A DNA stretch of 17,723 nucleotides from Pelomicrobium sp036803785 (GCF_036803785.1 NZ_DAIRTR010000060.1:1-17723), one strand, 5' to 3'. Counted from the first letter of the stretch, positions 7,634-15,194 are shown. Translations and numbers: made by a program. Notes: a model not told the origin generated them from the letters alone.

Positions 7634-7644
7634 ATTTTCCCGAC

Positions 7645-8313
7645 GTGACCGGAATCACCATCGCCCTGTCCAAGGGCCGCATCCTAGAGGAGGCCCTGCC
7701 GCTGCTTGCCACGGCGGGCATCGTTCCACGGGACGATCCCACCCGGTCCCGCAAGCTAATCCTGCCCACTTCCCGGGAAGGGTTGCGGCTGGTGATCGTG
7801 CGGGCGGCTGACGTGCCCACCTACGTGGAGCACGGGGCTGCGGACCTGGGGATCGCCGGCCGGGACGTGCTGGTGGAGCATGGCGGGACGGGCCTCTATC
7901 AGCCCCTGGACCTGGGCATCGGCGCCTGCCGAATGATGGTGGCGGTGCCAGACGGGTTCGACTATGCCTCCGCCGTGCACCGCGGTGCCCGCTTGCGGGT
8001 GGCCACCAAGTACGTGACGGCGGCCCGGGAGCACTTTGCGGCCAAGGGCGTGCATGTCGACCTGATCAAGCTCTACGGCTCCATGGAGCTCGCCCCCTTG
8101 ACCGGGCTTGCCGACGCCATCGTGGACCTGGTGAGCACGGGCAACACCCTCAAGGCTAACCGCCTCGTGGCGGTGGAGGAAGTGATGGTGGTGTCCTCCC
8201 GCCTCATCGTGAACCAGGCCGCGTTGAAACTGCGCCGCGCCGAAATCCAACCCCTCATCCGTTCCCTGGCCCAAGTGGTGGCGGGACAGGGACAGGAGGT
8301 GGTCCATGGTTAG
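7645..8313 (+). CDS. hisG: ATP phosphoribosyltransferase, short form (catalytic subunit HisG-S)
   Basis: HisG joins PRPP to ATP, the first and committed step of histidine synthesis. From the GTG at 7645 the protein has 222 residues, the size of the short form, which has only the two catalytic lobes and lacks the C-terminal ACT-like histidine-binding domain. It begins TGITIALSKGRI. Landmarks include AADLGIAGRDVL, RVATKYV, LIKLYGSMELAPLTGLADAIVDLVSTG (PRPP-binding loop region) and EEVMVVSSRLIVN. The frame is open to a GTG at 7603, but that lies before the likely transcription start. Short HisG needs the HisZ regulatory subunit for activity and feedback control, and no hisZ is in this window. 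It overlaps hisD by eight bases. Confidence 0.96.
   Translation: MTGITIALSKGRILEEALPLLATAGIVPRDDPTRSRKLILPTSREGLRLVIVRAADVPTYVEHGAADLGIAGRDVLVEHGGTGLYQPLDLGIGACRMMVAVPDGFDYASAVHRGARLRVATKYVTAAREHFAAKGVHVDLIKLYGSMELAPLTGLADAIVDLVSTGNTLKANRLVAVEEVMVVSSRLIVNQAALKLRRAEIQPLIRSLAQVVAGQGQEVVHG
8294..8300 (+). promoter_or_regulatory. Strong Shine-Dalgarno site for hisD
   Basis: AGGAGGT lies five bases before the ATG at 8306 and 14 before the alternative ATG at 8315, so it decides for 8306. It is inside the 3' end of hisG. Confidence 0.85.
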
Positions 8314-9610
8314 GATGCGGCGCCTCAGCACGACCCAAGCCGGTTTCGACGCGGCGCTCGCCGAGCTGCTGGCCTTCGAGTCTGCCCAGGATCCCCGGGT
8401 GGAGGCCGCCGTGGCGGAAATCCTGGGGGAGGTGCGGCGCCGAGGGGACGCGGCGCTGCTGGAGTATACCCGCCGCTTTGACGGTCTCGACGCCCGGTCG
8501 ATGGCCGAGCTAGAGCTGCCCTTGGAGCGGTTGCGGCAGGCCCTCACGCGGCTGCCCGCTGACCAGCGGAGCGCCCTGGACCGAGCCGCGAAGCGCATTC
8601 GCACTTATCACGAGCAGCAAAAACTGGCCTCCTGGTCCTACACGGACGAAGAAGGGGTGCTGCTCGGACAACAGGTGACGCCCCTGGACCGGGTGGGGCT
8701 CTACGTGCCCGGCGGCAAGGCGGCCTACCCCTCATCGGTGCTCATGAACGCCATTCCTGCCGCCGTGGCGGGTGTGCCCGAGCTGATCATGACGGTGCCG
8801 GCGCCCCGGGGGGAGCTGAGCGAGCTGGTGTTGGCCGCGGCAGCCCTCGCCGGGGTGAGCCGGGTGTTTACCATCGGCGGCGCCCAGGCGGTGGCGGCCC
8901 TCGCCTACGGTACCGAGACGGTACCCCAGGTGGACAAGATCGTGGGGCCCGGCAACGCCTACGTGGCGGCGGCCAAGCGCCGGGTCTTCGGCGTAGTGGG
9001 GATCGACATGGTGGCCGGTCCCTCCGAGATCCTGGTGATCTGCGACGGGTCCACCGCTGCCGATTGGATCGTCATGGATCTCTTTTCCCAAGCCGAGCAC
9101 GACGAACTGGCCCAGGCCCTGTTAGTGTCCCCCGACGTCGCCTTCCTGGACACGGTGGCGGCCCGCATCGAAGAGCTCCTCCCCCGCATGGAGCGCCGGG
9201 AAGTGATCCGGTCGGCGCTGGAAAACCGCGGCGCCCTCATCGCCGTGCGCGACCTGGAAGAGGCATGCGCCGTAGCCAACCGCATCGCTCCCGAGCATTT
9301 GGAGCTGTCGGTGGAAGAGCCCGACCGCTGGCTGCCGAAGATCCGCCATGCCGGTGCCGTCTTCCTTGGCAGGTACACCTCCGAGGCCCTGGGAGACTAT
9401 TGTGCGGGTCCCAACCACGTGCTTCCCACCTCCCGTACGGCCCGCTTCTCTTCCCCCCTGGGGGTCTATGATTTCCAGAAGCGCTCCAGCGTCATTCGCG
9501 TCGGTGCCGAAGCGGCTGCGCGCCTAGGCCGGGTCGCCGCCACTCTGGCCCGGGGCGAGGGGCTGGAGGCCCACGCCCGCTCGGCGGAGCTGAGGGTGGA
9601 GCTCAAATAA
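8306..9610 (+). CDS. hisD: Histidinol dehydrogenase
   Basis: HisD performs the last two steps of the pathway, oxidising L-histidinol to L-histidine with two NAD+ at a zinc site. The 434-residue length is normal. Diagnostic blocks are RVGLYVPGGKAAYPSSVLMN (129-148), KIVGPGNAYV, DMVAGPSEIL, SQAEHDELAQ, APEHLEL and DYCAGPNHVLPT. Matching the E. coli enzyme, zinc ligands are Gln262, His265, Asp364 and His423, and the catalytic pair is Glu330-His331; all are present. It starts inside the hisG stop region (ATG overlapping by eight bases) behind a strong ribosome site. Translation is probably coupled to hisG, though the step order in the pathway is far apart. I see nothing defective. Confidence 0.98.
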   Translation: MVRMRRLSTTQAGFDAALAELLAFESAQDPRVEAAVAEILGEVRRRGDAALLEYTRRFDGLDARSMAELELPLERLRQALTRLPADQRSALDRAAKRIRTYHEQQKLASWSYTDEEGVLLGQQVTPLDRVGLYVPGGKAAYPSSVLMNAIPAAVAGVPELIMTVPAPRGELSELVLAAAALAGVSRVFTIGGAQAVAALAYGTETVPQVDKIVGPGNAYVAAAKRRVFGVVGIDMVAGPSEILVICDGSTAADWIVMDLFSQAEHDELAQALLVSPDVAFLDTVAARIEELLPRMERREVIRSALENRGALIAVRDLEEACAVANRIAPEHLELSVEEPDRWLPKIRHAGAVFLGRYTSEALGDYCAGPNHVLPTSRTARFSSPLGVYDFQKRSSVIRVGAEAAARLGRVAATLARGEGLEAHARSAELRVELK

Positions 9611-9620
9611 GGATGGCTTT

Positions 9621-10757
9621 ATGGCGTTGAGACCCGAACAGCTCCTGCGCCCGGAGATCCTGGCCCTTTCGGCCTACTCTGTGCCCCCGAGCCGGGGGAT
9701 GGTGAAGCTGGACGCCATGGAGAACCCTTACCGCCTACCCCCCGAGGTGCAGGCGGAAGTGGGGCGGCTCGCCGCGCACACTGCCCTCAACCGCTATCCC
9801 GACCCCCTGGCCCCGGCGCTCAAGGCGCGGCTACGGACGTTCTTCGGGCTGCCGGCCGGCAGCGGGCTCATGCTGGGCAACGGTTCGGACGAGCTGATCC
9901 AGATCCTGGCCCTCGCCCTTTCCCGGCCCGGGGCGGTCTTGCTCACGGTGGAGCCCACTTTCGTCATGTTCCGCCTGATCGCCACGTGGACCGGCATGGC
10001 CTACGAAGGGGTGCCCCTCAAGCCGGACTTTTCCCTGGACCTGGAGGCGGTGCTCGCCGCCGTGGAACGGCGCCGGCCGGCCGTGATTTTCATCGCCTAT
10101 CCCAACAATCCCACCGGCAACCTGTTCGACCGCTCGGCCCTTCTTCGCCTGATCGAAGCGGCGCCCGGGCTCGTGGTGATCGACGAGGCTTACCATGCCT
10201 TCGCCGAAGAAAGCCTGTTAGACGCGCTGGAACGCTACGAGCACCTGCTGGTGATGCGCACCCTCTCCAAGCTGGGTCTGGCCGGCCTGCGGCTGGGGGT
10301 GCTGATGGGACCGCCCGCCTGGCTGGAGCAGTTGGAAAAGGTGCGGCTGCCTTATAATGTGAGCGTGTTGACCCAAGTGGTGGCCGAGTCCGTGTTGCAG
10401 CGCTCAGACGTGCTGCGAGCGCAAGCGGCCGCCATCCGCCGCGAGCGGGAGCGGCTTGCCTGTGCACTCGGTCAACGGCCGGGCGTCACCGTGTACCCGA
10501 GCCGAGCCAATTTCCTGCTGTTTCGGGTCGCCCGGGCGCGCGACGTGTTCGAAGGCCTCAAACGACAGGGCGTGCTGATCAAGGACCTAAGCGGCTCCCA
10601 TCGTCTGCTCGCCGATTGTCTGCGGGTGACCGTGGGTACGCCTGAGGAAAACGAGCGTTTCCTCGCCGCCTTGGATGCAAGCCTTTCGGCGGCGACTAGC
10701 CCGGCACGCTCCCACGGACATTCCGATCTCGTCCCGATCGCTCCACCCAAGCCCTAG
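9621..10757 (+). CDS. hisC: Histidinol-phosphate aminotransferase
   Basis: HisC is the PLP enzyme that transfers an amino group from glutamate to imidazole acetol phosphate. The 378-residue protein shows LDAMENPY near residue 30, LGNGSDELI (85-93), YPNNPTGN with Asn163, VIDEAYHAF with Asp188 and Tyr191, MRTLSKLGLAGLRLG with Schiff-base Lys217, and CLRVTVGTPEEN, whose Arg binds substrate. The last 25 or so residues, rich in Ser, Ala, His and Pro, extend past the normal end and look unstructured. An AAGGATGG ribosome site precedes the ATG, ten bases after hisD. Position in the operon settles the choice between HisC and other class I/II aminotransferases. Confidence 0.96.
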   Translation: MALRPEQLLRPEILALSAYSVPPSRGMVKLDAMENPYRLPPEVQAEVGRLAAHTALNRYPDPLAPALKARLRTFFGLPAGSGLMLGNGSDELIQILALALSRPGAVLLTVEPTFVMFRLIATWTGMAYEGVPLKPDFSLDLEAVLAAVERRRPAVIFIAYPNNPTGNLFDRSALLRLIEAAPGLVVIDEAYHAFAEESLLDALERYEHLLVMRTLSKLGLAGLRLGVLMGPPAWLEQLEKVRLPYNVSVLTQVVAESVLQRSDVLRAQAAAIRRERERLACALGQRPGVTVYPSRANFLLFRVARARDVFEGLKRQGVLIKDLSGSHRLLADCLRVTVGTPEENERFLAALDASLSAATSPARSHGHSDLVPIAPPKP

Positions 10758-10791
10758 CCCGAAGCTGGATACACCGTCACCCCCTTCCACC

Positions 10792-11397
10792 ATGCCGCAG
10801 AGCGTAGGCGTACGCCAAGCAACCGTCACCCGCAACACCCAGGAGACCCGGATCACCGTCGCCCTTCGCCTAGACGGAGCCGGCGCCGCCCGGCTCGCCA
10901 CGGGCGTGCCCTTCCTCGATCACATGCTGGACCAAGTGGCACGCCACGGGCTGCTGGACCTGGAGGTGACGGCCGAGGGCGATCTGCACATCGATGCCCA
11001 TCACACGGTGGAGGACGTGGGCATTACCCTGGGCCAGGCGCTGGCCCGGGCCTTGGGCGAAAAACGGGGGCTGCGCCGCTATGGCCACGCCTACGTGCCC
11101 CTGGACGAAGCCCTCACCCGGGTGGTGATCGACCTCTCCGGACGACCGGGCCTGTGGTTTCACGTGCCTTTTACCCGCGCCCGAGTGGGCGAGTTCGACG
11201 TGGACCTGGTGCGGGAGTTTTTCCAGGGCTTCGTCAACCATGCCTTGGTGACCCTGCACGTGGACAACCTCTCGGGCAGCAACGCCCATCATCAGGCGGA
11301 GAGCGTGTTCAAGGCCTTTGGCCGAGCGTTGCGCATGGCGGTGGAACAGGACCCTCGCCAAGGGGATGTGCTGCCCTCCACCAAGGGGGTCCTATGA
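10792..11397 (+). CDS. hisB: Imidazoleglycerol-phosphate dehydratase (monofunctional HisB)
   Basis: This enzyme dehydrates imidazole glycerol phosphate to imidazole acetol phosphate at a manganese centre. It has 201 residues and only the dehydratase domain; the N-terminal phosphatase half of the E. coli HisB is absent. The metal-binding repeats are FLDHMLDQVARHG (41-53), DAHHTVEDVGI (68-78) and NAHHQAES (164-171). The frame stays open 117 bases upstream into hisC, but the low-complexity extension there is out of frame with the real gene and MPQSVGVRQATVTR is the family-like start. No Shine-Dalgarno sequence is visible in the 34-base gap. The histidinol-phosphate phosphatase of this organism must be encoded elsewhere. 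Confidence 0.97.
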   Translation: MPQSVGVRQATVTRNTQETRITVALRLDGAGAARLATGVPFLDHMLDQVARHGLLDLEVTAEGDLHIDAHHTVEDVGITLGQALARALGEKRGLRRYGHAYVPLDEALTRVVIDLSGRPGLWFHVPFTRARVGEFDVDLVREFFQGFVNHALVTLHVDNLSGSNAHHQAESVFKAFGRALRMAVEQDPRQGDVLPSTKGVL

Positions 11398-12092
11398 GCG
11401 CGGGACGCATTGCGGTGGTCGACTATGGGATGGGCAACCTGCGCTCGGTCGCCAAGGCCTTGGAGCACGTGTCCCCCGATGCCCGAGTGGAAATCACCCG
11501 GGACCCCGCGGTGGTGGAGGCGGCTGACCGGGTGGTATTCCCAGGCCAGGGGGCCATGCCCGACTGCATGCGGGAGCTAACCGCCACCGGTCTGCGGGAA
11601 GCGGTGGTGGCGGCGGCGCGGGAGAAGCCCTTCCTGGGCATCTGCATCGGCTTGCAGATGCTCTTCGAGTGGAGCGAAGAGGGGAACGTGGCGGGCTTGG
11701 CGGTGCTACCGGGCAAAGTGTTGCGCTTCCCGTCCCATGCCATGGTGGACGCCGAGGGGCGTAAGCTCAAGGTGCCCCACATGGGCTGGAACCAGGTCTA
11801 CCCGGTGATCGAGCACCCTTTGTGGCGGGGGATCCCGACCGATGCCCGATTCTACTTCGTCCACAGCTATTACCCGGAGCCGGGCGATCCCGGATTGGTG
11901 GCCGCCTATAGCCTTTATCCCTTCGCCTTCACCTGTGCCGTAGCGCACGGTAACGTTTTCGCGGTTCAGTTTCATCCGGAAAAGAGCCAGGCGGTGGGGC
12001 TGCAGCTGCTCGCCAACTTCATCGCCTGGGACGGACGCTTCGGGGGTTCCGCCGTGCCGTTGCCCAGCGACATGGCTACGGTTCGGGCATAG
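11394..12092 (+). CDS. hisH: Imidazole glycerol phosphate synthase, glutamine amidotransferase subunit HisH
   Basis: HisH hydrolyses glutamine and channels ammonia to HisF. The 232-residue class I amidotransferase begins with IAVVDYGMGNL (6-16). It contains the oxyanion strand PGQGAMPDCM, the nucleophile LGICIGLQML with Cys84, and VQFHPEKSQ with His194 and Glu196, a complete catalytic triad. It is somewhat longer than the usual 200 or so residues because of an internal insert (FPSHAMVDAEGRKL) and an approximately 20-residue tail after the final helix. The ATG overlaps the hisB stop (ATGA), with AAGGGGGT just upstream inside hisB, so it is translationally coupled. Confidence 0.97.
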   Translation: MSAGRIAVVDYGMGNLRSVAKALEHVSPDARVEITRDPAVVEAADRVVFPGQGAMPDCMRELTATGLREAVVAAAREKPFLGICIGLQMLFEWSEEGNVAGLAVLPGKVLRFPSHAMVDAEGRKLKVPHMGWNQVYPVIEHPLWRGIPTDARFYFVHSYYPEPGDPGLVAAYSLYPFAFTCAVAHGNVFAVQFHPEKSQAVGLQLLANFIAWDGRFGGSAVPLPSDMATVRA

Positions 12093-12149
12093 GGGCAGCC
12101 GGGCGGGCGTGACGGAGGGAGGATAAAACGTTTCAACGCAGGGGTGGGC

Positions 12150-12896
12150 ATGCTGATCATTCCGGCGATCGACATCAAGGACGGCAAGTGCGTGCGGCTC
12201 AAACAGGGCGTGATGGATACGGCCACCGTCTTCTCCGAGGATCCGGCGGAGATGGCGCGGCATTGGGTGCAACTAGGAGCCCGCCGACTCCACCTGGTAG
12301 ACCTGAACGGGGCCTTTGCCGGCCGGCCCAAGAACGAGGCGGTGATCAAGGAGATCGTCGCAGAGGTGGGCGACGAGGTGCCCCTGCAGCTCGGGGGCGG
12401 CATACGGGATCTGGAAACCATCGAGCGCTATCTGGATGATGGCATTTCCTGGGTGATCATCGGCACCGCGGCGGTCAAGACCCCGGGATTCGTGCATGAT
12501 GCCTGCTACGCCTTCCCGGGCCACGTCATGGTGGGTCTGGACGCCAAGGACGGAAAGGTGGCGGTGGACGGCTGGTCCAAGATGACCGGCCACGATGCCC
12601 TTGACCTCGCCCGCAAGTACGAGGAGTATGGGGTCGAAGCCATCATCTACACGGACATCGGGCGCGATGGCATGCTCACGGGCATCAACATCGATGCGAC
12701 CGTATCCTTGGCACGGCGGCTCAAGATTCCGGTGATCGCCAGCGGCGGCGTGACCGGCCTGGAGGACATCCGGGCCCTGTGCCAGGCGGAGGACGACGGG
12801 GTGATCGGCGCCATCACTGGGCGAGCCCTTTACGAGGGCCGGCTTGATTTCGTCCAGGCGCAAAAGCTTGCAGATGAGCTGAGCGCCAAGGGCTAG
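12150..12896 (+). CDS. hisA: Phosphoribosylformimino-AICAR ribotide isomerase
   Basis: HisA is the (beta-alpha)8-barrel isomerase that opens the ribose of ProFAR to PRFAR. From the ATG at 12150 it has 248 residues and begins LIIPAIDIKDGKCVRLKQG, giving the catalytic Asp8. The second catalytic aspartate is Asp131 in GLDAKDGKVAV. YTDIGRDGMLTG (168-177) and VIASGGV (195-201) are phosphate-binding loops, and LQLGGGIRD is the matching loop of the N-terminal half-barrel. A GTG two codons upstream (12144) is also open, but AGGGG at 12140 is correctly spaced for the ATG. The 57-base gap after hisH contains a purine-rich GGAGGGAGGA that is too far (26 bases) to serve this start. Confidence 0.97.
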   Translation: MLIIPAIDIKDGKCVRLKQGVMDTATVFSEDPAEMARHWVQLGARRLHLVDLNGAFAGRPKNEAVIKEIVAEVGDEVPLQLGGGIRDLETIERYLDDGISWVIIGTAAVKTPGFVHDACYAFPGHVMVGLDAKDGKVAVDGWSKMTGHDALDLARKYEEYGVEAIIYTDIGRDGMLTGINIDATVSLARRLKIPVIASGGVTGLEDIRALCQAEDDGVIGAITGRALYEGRLDFVQAQKLADELSAKG

Positions 12897-12914
12897 GGCC
12901 AGTAAGAGACCCTT

Positions 12915-13679
12915 ATGGGCCTTGCCAAGCGTATCATTCCCTGCCTGGACGTGGACAAGGGCCGGGTGGTCAAGGGGATTTCCTTCGTCAACCTGCGGGA
13001 TGCAGGCGATCCGGTGGAGGTCGCCCGCCGCTACGACGAGCAGGGAGCGGACGAGCTCGCTTTCCTGGACATCACCGCTAGCGCCGAGGCACGGGATACC
13101 CTCGTCGGCATCATCGAACGGGTGGCAGCCCAGGTATTCATTCCCTTGACCGTGGGGGGTGGAGTGCGCACGGTGCACAACGTGCGCACCTTGCTCAACG
13201 CCGGCGCGGACAAGGTGAGCATCAATACGGCGGCGGTGGAAAACCCTGATTTCGTGGCTGAGGCAAGCCAGCGCTTCGGCGCCCAGTGTATCGTGGTGGC
13301 GATCGATGCCAAGCGGGTCGGGGGCGCCGAGCGCTGGGAGGTCTACACCCACGGCGGGCGCCGACCGACCGGTCTCGACGCCATAGCGTGGGCGCGCCGC
13401 ATGCAGGCCCTCGGTGCAGGAGAGCTGCTGCTCACCAGCATGGACCGGGACGGGACCCGGAGCGGCTTCGACGTGGCCCTCACCCGGGCGGTTTGCGACG
13501 CAGTGGACATCCCGGTGATCGCCAGCGGCGGCGTGGGCCACTTGGACCACCTGGTGGAGGGTATCCTCCAGGGACACGCCGACGCGGTGTTGGCGGCGAG
13601 CATCTTCCATTACGGTGAGTACACGGTGCGCCAGGCCAAGGAGCACTTGGCGCGCCACGGTATCGAGGTCCGATGGTAA
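12915..13679 (+). CDS. hisF: Imidazole glycerol phosphate synthase, cyclase subunit HisF
   Basis: HisF takes ammonia from HisH and converts PRFAR into imidazole glycerol phosphate and AICAR, which returns to purine synthesis. The 254-residue barrel starts GLAKRIIPCLDVDKGRVVKG, with catalytic Asp12, and has the second catalytic Asp131 in VVAIDAKRV. LTVGGGVRTVHN, KVSINTAAV, TSMDRDGTRSG and VIASGGVGH are standard phosphate-site loops. It follows hisA by 18 bases and precedes hisI by 12. The partner hisH is two genes upstream, so both subunits come from the same transcript. Confidence 0.98.
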   Translation: MGLAKRIIPCLDVDKGRVVKGISFVNLRDAGDPVEVARRYDEQGADELAFLDITASAEARDTLVGIIERVAAQVFIPLTVGGGVRTVHNVRTLLNAGADKVSINTAAVENPDFVAEASQRFGAQCIVVAIDAKRVGGAERWEVYTHGGRRPTGLDAIAWARRMQALGAGELLLTSMDRDGTRSGFDVALTRAVCDAVDIPVIASGGVGHLDHLVEGILQGHADAVLAASIFHYGEYTVRQAKEHLARHGIEVRW

Positions 13680-13691
13680 GGAGCGGGGAAA

Positions 13692-14099
13692 GTGAGTTGG
13701 CTCGACGAGGTCGCCTGGGACGAGCGGGGATTGGTGCCAGCCATCGCCCAAGACGCTCGCACTGGCCGGGTGCTCATGGTGGCGTGGATGAACCGGCAGG
13801 CCCTGGATGAGACCGCCCGCAGTGGCCGGGCCGTGTACTGGTCCCGTTCCCGGGGTCGCTTGTGGCGCAAGGGAGAAGAATCGGGCCATGTGCAGCACGT
13901 GAAAGCCATCCGCCTGGACTGCGACGGCGACGTGGTGCTCCTTACCGTGGAACAGATCGGGGGCATCGCCTGCCACACGGGACGGGAGCGCTGTTTTTAC
14001 CGCGAGCTGCAGCAGGAACGGTGGGTCGCCACCGAGCCCGTGCTCAAGGACCCGGAGGAGATCTATTCGGAGGCTGGGCGCAAGGAGGCCGGCGCATGA
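13692..14099 (+). CDS. hisI: Phosphoribosyl-AMP cyclohydrolase
   Basis: HisI opens the adenine ring of phosphoribosyl-AMP, the third step of the pathway. It is 135 residues long and stands alone, whereas enterobacteria fuse it to HisE. Landmarks are VLMVAWMNRQAL (27-38), VYWSRSRGRLWRKGEESGH (48-66) and the metal region: Asp76, Asp78 and Asp80 for magnesium, Cys77, Cys94 and Cys101 for zinc. The start is GTG, supported by GGAGCGGGGAAA directly upstream and by the usual SWLDEVAWDERGL opening. Its stop overlaps the hisE start (ATGA). Confidence 0.96.
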   Translation: MSWLDEVAWDERGLVPAIAQDARTGRVLMVAWMNRQALDETARSGRAVYWSRSRGRLWRKGEESGHVQHVKAIRLDCDGDVVLLTVEQIGGIACHTGRERCFYRELQQERWVATEPVLKDPEEIYSEAGRKEAGA

Positions 14100-14422
14100 T
14101 CGATGCGAACGTGCTCAAGCGCCTGGGGGAAGTCATCGCCGCCCGCCGGCAGGCGAGTCCGGAAAGCTCCTACGTGGCCCGGTTGTTCAGCCAGGGGGAG
14201 GATGCTATTCTTCGAAAAATCAGCGAGGAAGCCACCGAGACGGTGCTCGCCTCAAAGTCGGGGGATCCGCTCCATCTAGTGCGGGAAACCGCCGATCTAT
14301 GGTTTCACAGCCTCGTGCTTCTTGCCTATCATGGGCTCGGGCCGGACGACGTCCTGGCAGAGCTCAGGCGGCGGGAAGGCATTTCGGGCATCGAGGAAAA
14401 GGCGAGCCGGGGTGACCGTTGA
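14096..14422 (+). CDS. hisE: Phosphoribosyl-ATP pyrophosphatase
   Basis: HisE removes pyrophosphate from phosphoribosyl-ATP, the second step. The 108-residue protein belongs to the all-alpha MazG-like pyrophosphohydrolase superfamily. It shows SSYVARLFSQGEDAILRKI (24-42), the metal-binding EEATE (44-48) and ETADLWFHSLVLLAYHGL with Glu/Asp ligands. The frame is open upstream inside hisI, but the ATG at 14096 overlapping the hisI TGA gives the normal family length and start. It ends the his genes proper; 41 bases separate it from the HIT gene. Confidence 0.96.
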   Translation: MIDANVLKRLGEVIAARRQASPESSYVARLFSQGEDAILRKISEEATETVLASKSGDPLHLVRETADLWFHSLVLLAYHGLGPDDVLAELRRREGISGIEEKASRGDR

Positions 14423-14463
14423 AAAACTCTGTGAATTCTTGAACGTCTAATGAGCTTGGGCGG

Positions 14464-14823
14464 ATGGACAGCTGCGTATTTTGCAGAATCGTGCGGGGGG
14501 AGCTCCCTAGCCGCAAGGTCTACGAGGACGAAGAGATCCTGGCCTTCCACGACATTAACCCCTTGGCCGCGGTACACTTCATGATCATCCCCAAGCAGCA
14601 CGTGGAATCCCTTGCGCACGTGACGGAAGCTCATCGTGGGGTCCTCGGCAAGATCCTCGTCATGGCACCGCGGCTCGCCCAGGCGCAGGGGTTGAATGAG
14701 GGCTTTCGCGTGATCATCAACACCGGACGCATCAGCAGGCAGGAAATATTTCATCTGCACGTGCACGTGATCGGGGACAAGGAAGTCCTGCCGCCCATGC
14801 TCGTGCGCCCGCACGCGCCCTAG
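14464..14823 (+). CDS. HIT-family nucleotide hydrolase (HinT-like)
   Basis: A 119-residue histidine triad protein. HLHVHV (97-102) is the HxHxH signature with His99 the likely nucleophile, and CVFCRIVRGELPS (4-16) carries the CxxC that binds zinc in one branch of the family. Known relatives hydrolyse adenosine phosphoramidates and aminoacyl-AMP. Just before the triad the family normally has G-G-Q; here it is S-R-Q (91-93 in GRISRQEIF), an odd change in an active-site loop. Its location after hisE is a familiar betaproteobacterial arrangement, but I know of no established role in histidine synthesis. The ATG is at the end of a weak GGGCGG; no good ribosome site is visible. Confidence 0.93.
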   Translation: MDSCVFCRIVRGELPSRKVYEDEEILAFHDINPLAAVHFMIIPKQHVESLAHVTEAHRGVLGKILVMAPRLAQAQGLNEGFRVIINTGRISRQEIFHLHVHVIGDKEVLPPMLVRPHAP

Positions 14824-14838
14824 CACAGGAGTCACCCC

Positions 14839-15063
14839 ATGGGTACCTTCAGCATTTGGCACTGGCTCATCGTTCTGCTCATCATTCTGCTGGTGTTCGG
14901 CACCAAGAAGCTGCGCAACATGGGTGCCGACCTGGGGGCCGCGGTCAAAGGCTTCAAGCAAGGGATGAGAGAGGGCGAGGCTGACAAGGACGAGGGCCAG
15001 CCTCAGATTTCCAAGCAGACCATCGAGGGCGAGGTCAAGGAAAAGACCGAAACCAAGGCGTAG
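14839..15063 (+). CDS. tatA: Sec-independent protein translocase subunit TatA
   Basis: TatA forms the variable-size pore of the twin-arginine export system for folded proteins. The 74-residue product has an N-terminal transmembrane helix (about 7-20), the hinge FGTKKLR (20-26) with Phe20-Gly21, an amphipathic helix (MGADLGAAVKGFKQG) with the conserved Phe39, and a charged, disordered tail. AGGAG lies seven bases before the ATG. It is 15 bases after the HIT gene and 131 before tatB. TatA rather than TatE is inferred from the operon. Confidence 0.95.
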   Translation: MGTFSIWHWLIVLLIILLVFGTKKLRNMGADLGAAVKGFKQGMREGEADKDEGQPQISKQTIEGEVKEKTETKA

Positions 15064-15075
15064 AGGCTGTGACAA

Positions 15076-15112
15076 GCGACTCGTGAACGCTGAAAGGCGG
15101 CAGCTGAGTCGC
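15076..15112 (+). repeat. Hairpin in the tatA-tatB spacer
   Basis: GCGACTC at 15076-15082 and GAGTCGC at 15106-15112 are perfect inverted repeats with a 23-base interval. A smaller GCTG/CAGC stem (15089-15092 with 15101-15104) sits within it. No T-run follows, so it is not a standard terminator. It lies in the long spacer between tatA and tatB and might slow, cut or stabilise the RNA. Confidence 0.5.
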
Positions 15113-15194
15113 CGGGGAGCAGGACGTTCGACCTTCCATTCGGCTCTTTTCTCCTTGCCCCTCCTGGATCTTCCCCGAGCGTTTCACGCGCAAA

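Noticed and set aside
7558..7644. Histidine attenuator or leader peptide before hisG
   Set aside because: No short frame with a run of His codons and no terminator/antiterminator pair can be seen in the 87-base gap.
12093..12149. Internal promoter or small gene between hisH and hisA
   Set aside because: GATAAAACG is only weakly -10-like with no -35, and the purine-rich GGAGGGAGGA has no start codon at a usable distance.
12273..13976. 567-codon open frame on the minus strand
   Set aside because: It lies wholly antisense to hisA, hisF and hisI, which are unmistakable. It has no recognisable domain and is a product of high-GC third-position bias.
14419..14451. Promoter before the HIT gene (TTGAAA and TCTAAT)
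   Set aside because: The boxes are 21 bases apart, too long for a standard sigma-70 promoter, and hisE is close enough for read-through.
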